From an uncultured Desulfobacteraceae bacterium (GTDB taxonomy: Bacteria > Desulfobacterota > Desulfobacteria > Desulfobacterales > UBA2174): 8,891 nucleotides of DNA. A program made the position numbers and the translations under genes. The stretch is from the NCBI GenBank assembly GCA_937982505.1, contig CALJLV010000240.1, positions 1 through 8,891 of the forward strand, given 5' to 3'. The first letter of the stretch is position 1, and each line of letters starts with the position of its first letter. Positions 5,641 to 8,891 of this stretch are shown here, one piece after another. Below the pieces are notes generated by a model. The model was not told where the DNA came from and did no database searches. It saw nothing but the letters and a program-made list of their open reading frames with translations.

Positions 5641-7745
5641 TGCGGATGTCGCAGCGGTCTGTGTTGCGTCAGGATCTGAATCTGCACGCGGCCGAGCCCG
5701 ATCCGGACGGCGCCCCGGCATGGATTCTGCATGATCCCTTGGCGGACCGCTACTACCGCCTGGGGTGGATCGAGGTGCAGATACTCGGGTTTCTGGACGC
5801 CGGCACTCCCGAAGCGGTGGCCGCCGCGGTTTCCCGGCAGATCGGACGGCCGGTTTCCAGCGGCGAAATTCAGGTCTTTCTGGAATTTTTAGGCCGCCAT
5901 CACCTCTTGCGGGCCCGCGGTGAGAACAGCCTCAAGCTTTTTCTCAAACAGGCCGCCCTGATGCGTGCCGGGCGCCTCAAGCGGCTGGCACGCCAGTATC
6001 TTTTCCTGCGCTTTCCCCTGTGGCGGCCCGATCGTTTCCTGGTCCGCACCTTGCCCCTGGTTCGGTGGGTGTTTCACCCGATCACCCTGGGGACGGTCGT
6101 GTTCCTGGGTGTTGCGGGGATTTTTTGGGCTTTGCGCCAGGCGGATCTCTTTCTTGCCACGGCCCTTGATTTTCTCAGTGTCGACGGCGCACTGGTTTAC
6201 GCCGTGGTGATCTCAGCAGTCAAGATCCTCCACGAGCTGGGGCATGCCTATACGGCCAGGATGCGCGGATGTCGAGTGAGCACCATCGGGGTGGTGATCC
6301 TGGTATTCTGGCCGGTTCTGTACACCGATGTGTCCGAAGCCTGGAAGCTGCCGGCGCGGCGGGATCGTCTGGCCATCGGTGCGGCCGGGATGCTGGTGGA
6401 ATTGGGGTTGGCCTGCATCGCCCTGTTCCTGTGGGGGGTGTTGCCCGCCGGAACCCCACGGGACATGGCGTTTGTGCTGGCCACCGCCAGCTGGCTGACG
6501 ACCCTGGGGATCAATCTGAACCCCTTGATGCGTTTTGACGGCTATTATCTGCTGGCTGACTACTGGCGCGTACCCAACCTCCAGACCCGGGCCCTGGCTT
6601 TGGTGCGCTGGCAGGCGGTCCGGTGGTTTCTGGGCCTCGACGATCCGCCGCCGGATGAACATCCCGCCCGCCACCTGTTTGTTTACGGCTGGTGCGTGGT
6701 CGCCTATCGCACCGTACTGGTGGTGAGTATCTCGCTGCTCATCTATCACCTGTTCTTCAAACTGCTGGCCCTTATGCTCATCGCCCTGCTCTGGGGTCAG
6801 AGCTTTGGAGGTCCGATGGTCAAGGCGATCCGCTTCCTTTGGCAGCGCCGGGCCGATTTGAAACCGAACAAGGCCATGGCCAGGACCCTCTTGCTGCTGG
6901 CTTGTGTGGCGATTCTTTTCTGGGCGCCCTGGCCCAGAACGGTCAAAGCGCCCGCCGTGCTGCAGCCGCCGGCCCATGCCGTTCTCTATGCGCCCTTTGA
7001 TGGACGGGTGGGGCAAGTTCACGTGGCGGCCGGCACCCGGGTGACCCGGGGCCAGGTTCTTGCCGAACTGGCGGCCCCGGATCTGGCCTTCGAAAATCAG
7101 ATGGTCCAGCAGCAGATCGATATCCTGCGATGGCAGATGAAGGTGCGTGGATTTGACACCGACCTGCTCGGGCGGATCCTGATTCTGGAAACCGAGATGC
7201 GGACCCACCTGGATCGCTTGAAAGCCCTGGAGGCACGTCTTGAAAAAGGGATCCTGCGGGCCCCCATGGATGCCGTGGTGTCCGAAATGGTGCCGGGTTT
7301 CAAACCGGGCACCTGGATCGGGGAGGATGAGGCGCTGATGCATCTGGTGGATGACCGAACCTGGCATGTGGTGGCCTATGTAAACGAGGCTGAGCTGGGC
7401 CGCTTGCCGGCAGGGGGCCGGGGGCGATTTTATCCCCATCACGGGGGCCGAGAGCCGTTGCCGCTGGATCTGATCTCGGTGGAAGAAACGGCCTTGAAAG
7501 AGTTTGATACCCTTTATCCCACCGGCGCGTTCGGCGGGCCCATTCCGGTGCGTCAAACCGCCACCGATGCCCTGGTTCCCCTGAGTGCGGTGTACCGGGT
7601 CTATTTGCGGCCGTCCGCAGATTTGGGGCCCATCCCGGAGCGGGTGCTGACCGGAACGGTGGTCGTGGAGGGGCGGCGGCAAAGCCTCAGCGTGCGGTTC
7701 TGGCGCTCTGTTGTGGGTGTACTGCGACGCGAATCGGGGTTTTGA
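5640..7745 (+). CDS. PqqD/RRE-like, M50 metalloprotease and HlyD-type adaptor fusion
   Basis: The 701-residue inner-membrane protein is of the type often labelled putative peptide zinc metalloprotease. Residues about 15-92 resemble a PqqD/RRE-type winged-helix domain (ILHDPLADRYYRLGWIEVQI, a leucine-rich helix, then EIQVFLEFLGRHHLL). Several membrane helices follow (about 145-165, 183-200, 212-229, 247-268, 275-293, 350-385, 415-430). The M50 zinc site is HELGH at 198-202, with the third ligand motif NPLMRFDGYYLLAD at 294-307 (Asp300), so the catalytic residues appear intact. Residues about 440-575 form a periplasmic lipoyl-like barrel-sandwich with an intervening helical hairpin, and 576-690 a beta-barrel. 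The start is ATG at 5640, sharing its A with the TGA of the preceding gene; Met3 at 5646 is an alternative. An open frame extends to 4629, but that part lies antiparallel in sense to nothing and overlaps the preceding gene, so it was not used. Whether it cleaves a substrate or acts structurally is unknown. Confidence 0.87.
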   Translation: MRMSQRSVLRQDLNLHAAEPDPDGAPAWILHDPLADRYYRLGWIEVQILGFLDAGTPEAVAAAVSRQIGRPVSSGEIQVFLEFLGRHHLLRARGENSLKLFLKQAALMRAGRLKRLARQYLFLRFPLWRPDRFLVRTLPLVRWVFHPITLGTVVFLGVAGIFWALRQADLFLATALDFLSVDGALVYAVVISAVKILHELGHAYTARMRGCRVSTIGVVILVFWPVLYTDVSEAWKLPARRDRLAIGAAGMLVELGLACIALFLWGVLPAGTPRDMAFVLATASWLTTLGINLNPLMRFDGYYLLADYWRVPNLQTRALALVRWQAVRWFLGLDDPPPDEHPARHLFVYGWCVVAYRTVLVVSISLLIYHLFFKLLALMLIALLWGQSFGGPMVKAIRFLWQRRADLKPNKAMARTLLLLACVAILFWAPWPRTVKAPAVLQPPAHAVLYAPFDGRVGQVHVAAGTRVTRGQVLAELAAPDLAFENQMVQQQIDILRWQMKVRGFDTDLLGRILILETEMRTHLDRLKALEARLEKGILRAPMDAVVSEMVPGFKPGTWIGEDEALMHLVDDRTWHVVAYVNEAELGRLPAGGRGRFYPHHGGREPLPLDLISVEETALKEFDTLYPTGAFGGPIPVRQTATDALVPLSAVYRVYLRPSADLGPIPERVLTGTVVVEGRRQSLSVRFWRSVVGVLRRESGF

Positions 7746-7750
7746 TGCGG

Positions 7751-8740
7751 CTAGAGTAAAATCTTGACCGCACTGAATCCAAGATAGAGGATCAGCAGGA
7801 GTCCGCCCTCCCAGCGCACGATGCGCTTGCGGTCCGAAAGGGCCAGGGGCAGCAGGAAGACCGCCAGGAAAACCATCACCAGAAGGTCCTGGAGCCCTTC
7901 GGGAGACGGGACCGGAATCGGGTGCAGGGTGGCGCACATCCCGTTGACCAGCAGCAGATTGGCGATATTGGAACCGACGATGTTGCCCAGGGCGATGTCG
8001 GTGTGTCCTCGCCAGGTGGCCACCACCGAGGTGACCAGTTCGGGGAGGCTGGTGCCCACCGCCACGATGGTCAGCCCGACGACCACCTGGGGGATCCCCA
8101 GTTGTGCGGCCACCGCCACGGCCGCGTCCACCGCCACCTTGCCGCCGCCCACGAGCAGTCCCAGGCCCCCGAAAATCAGGATCAGGTTGCCCAGGGCCTT
8201 TTGAAAGGAGCGCTTGGGGGGCTTTTGCTCCATCTGATCGTAGATGGGGTCGTGGCCCTGACCGTTATTCCGGATCACATCGCCGATGGTGTAGTAGAGA
8301 AAGACGCAGAAGATCAGCAGAAAGACCAGCCCGTCGCGACGGTCGAACAGATTCGGCGCCCCGCCGCAAAGGTCGCTGTCCGCGCCGGCGACCAAAGTCA
8401 GCAGGGAGGCCAGCACCATCATGGGAATCTCCCGGGTGATGAGCACCCCTTGAACCTTGAGCGGCCGGATCAGGGCCGCCACCCCGAGCACCAGTCCGAT
8501 ATTGGCGATGTTCGAACCGATGATGTTGCCGAAGGAGATTTCGGTGCTCCCCTGATAGGCGGCCAGGAGATTGACGGCCAACTCCGGCGCGCTGGTGCCG
8601 AAAGCCACCACGGTCAGACCGATGATGATGGGTGAGATGCCCAGGCTCCGGGCCAGGGCTGAGGCGCCCCGCACCAGCAGGTCGCCGCCGCCCAGGAGCA
8701 GGGCCAAACCTAAAAAAAGAAGCACCAGTTGGATCGTCAT
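7751..8740 (-). CDS. Calcium/sodium antiporter, YrbG-type (CaCA superfamily)
   Basis: The 329-residue integral membrane protein exchanges cations (typically Na+ or H+ for Ca2+) across the inner membrane. It shows the two inverted alpha repeats that define the family: GTSAPEL (49-55) with GNIIGSNIAN (71-80), and GTSLPEL (229-235) with GNIVGSNIAN (252-261), including ion-binding Glu53 and Glu234. About ten hydrophobic helices are visible, with a polar cytoplasmic loop at about 155-182 (DVIRNNGQGHDPIYDQMEQK) between the halves. Length is normal for the family. The start was set at 8740 because the hydrophobic N terminus MTIQLVLLFLG begins there; a longer GTG frame from 8848 would translate a terminator hairpin. 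No clear Shine-Dalgarno is visible. It converges on the adaptor operon with 5 bases between stops and shows no functional link to it. Confidence 0.93.
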   Translation of the reverse strand: MTIQLVLLFLGLALLLGGGDLLVRGASALARSLGISPIIIGLTVVAFGTSAPELAVNLLAAYQGSTEISFGNIIGSNIANIGLVLGVAALIRPLKVQGVLITREIPMMVLASLLTLVAGADSDLCGGAPNLFDRRDGLVFLLIFCVFLYYTIGDVIRNNGQGHDPIYDQMEQKPPKRSFQKALGNLILIFGGLGLLVGGGKVAVDAAVAVAAQLGIPQVVVGLTIVAVGTSLPELVTSVVATWRGHTDIALGNIVGSNIANLLLVNGMCATLHPIPVPSPEGLQDLLVMVFLAVFLLPLALSDRKRIVRWEGGLLLILYLGFSAVKILL

Positions 8741-8891
8741 GGCGTGATGGGGTTCGGGGAAAACGAAAAAACCGCCGCAGGGGCGGTTCGGCTGGAAAAA
8801 GCGATCCGCGGCACGAGGATCTGCGGCGAACCAGGCGTCTGTCGGCACCTCCCGATTTCGGGCGGCCCGGAACCTATCTCATCACAGGGCG
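8741..8891 (-). promoter_or_regulatory. Upstream region or leader of the antiporter gene
   Basis: No convincing gene is visible in these 151 bases. On the minus strand they hold a GATCC/GGATC hairpin (8821-8817 with 8807-8803), a CTGG/CCAG closing pair (8836-8833 with 8795-8792), a CCCG/CGGG tetraloop hairpin near 8850-8861, and the terminator-like hairpin at 8790-8760. GGTTCG (8832-8827) can also pair with CGAACC (8790-8785), which overlaps the 5' arm of the terminator. I see no good sigma-70 promoter and do not recognise a known riboswitch class. Confidence 0.35.
8760..8790 (-). terminator. Minus-strand rho-independent terminator-like hairpin
   Basis: On the minus strand, stem arms AACCGCC (8788-8782) and GGCGGTT (8776-8770) enclose a 5-base loop and are followed by a run of six T (8771-8766, partly in the stem) and a second T run (8764-8761 region). 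The hairpin ends about 25 bases before the antiporter ATG. It either terminates a minus-strand gene beyond the window or acts as an attenuator in the antiporter leader. Confidence 0.7.

Noticed and set aside
4570..5721. 383-codon antisense open frame
   Set aside because: Shadow of the GAF-like/HlyD gene with biased composition and no domain pattern.
6213..7937. 574-codon antisense open frame
   Set aside because: It lies opposite the well-supported M50 fusion, its translation is His/Gln/Pro/Gly-rich with no recognisable domain, and it crosses into the antiporter; it is an artefact of high GC.
8741..8848. GTG at 8848 as the antiporter start
   Set aside because: The added 36 residues translate the terminator hairpin (NRPCGGFFVF), and the family's hydrophobic N terminus begins at the ATG at 8740.
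8737..8889. Minus-strand frame open from the window edge, ending in TGA overlapping the antiporter ATG
   Set aside because: Fifty stop-free codons are expected by chance at this GC; it runs through the terminator hairpin and shows no recognisable protein pattern, though a gene end cannot be excluded.

Overview
The window is a GC-rich stretch of Gram-negative DNA. An outer-membrane TolC-type channel, periplasmic adaptors with cleavable or transmembrane N termini, and dense stop/start overlaps point to a proteobacterium in the broad sense. A Desulfobacterota or gammaproteobacterial source would fit, but the sequence alone does not fix the taxon.

Layout: bases 1-7745 look like one plus-strand operon of five genes. 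It opens inside the 3' part of a very large repeat adhesin (1-1952) built of cadherin/Ig-like and VCBS-type domains. After a 39-base gap with a good ribosome binding site comes a TolC-family outer-membrane lipoprotein (1992-3533). Three periplasmic-adaptor genes follow, each overlapping its predecessor by 1-4 bases: a small secreted HlyD/RND-type adaptor (3530-4306), a protein with an N-terminal cytoplasmic GAF-like region, one membrane helix and a HlyD-type periplasmic part (4303-5640), and a PqqD/RRE-like, M50 metalloprotease and lipoyl/HlyD-type adaptor fusion (5640-7745). A convergent gene, only 5 bases away on the minus strand, encodes a YrbG-type calcium/sodium antiporter (8740-7751) and is probably unrelated. 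Its short upstream region carries a strong minus-strand terminator-like hairpin just before the start codon.

How the genes may work together (inference): the channel and three adaptors are likely to form an envelope-spanning assembly that exports, processes or anchors the giant adhesin encoded first. The striking point is that no ABC ATPase and no RND pump is present in the window, although adaptor and channel components are in excess. The inner-membrane parts are instead an M50-type intramembrane protease module and a GAF-like module. This resembles genomic clusters seen beside giant cadherin-like proteins, but I know of no experimentally established mechanism for them, and it is the best candidate here for an under-described system.
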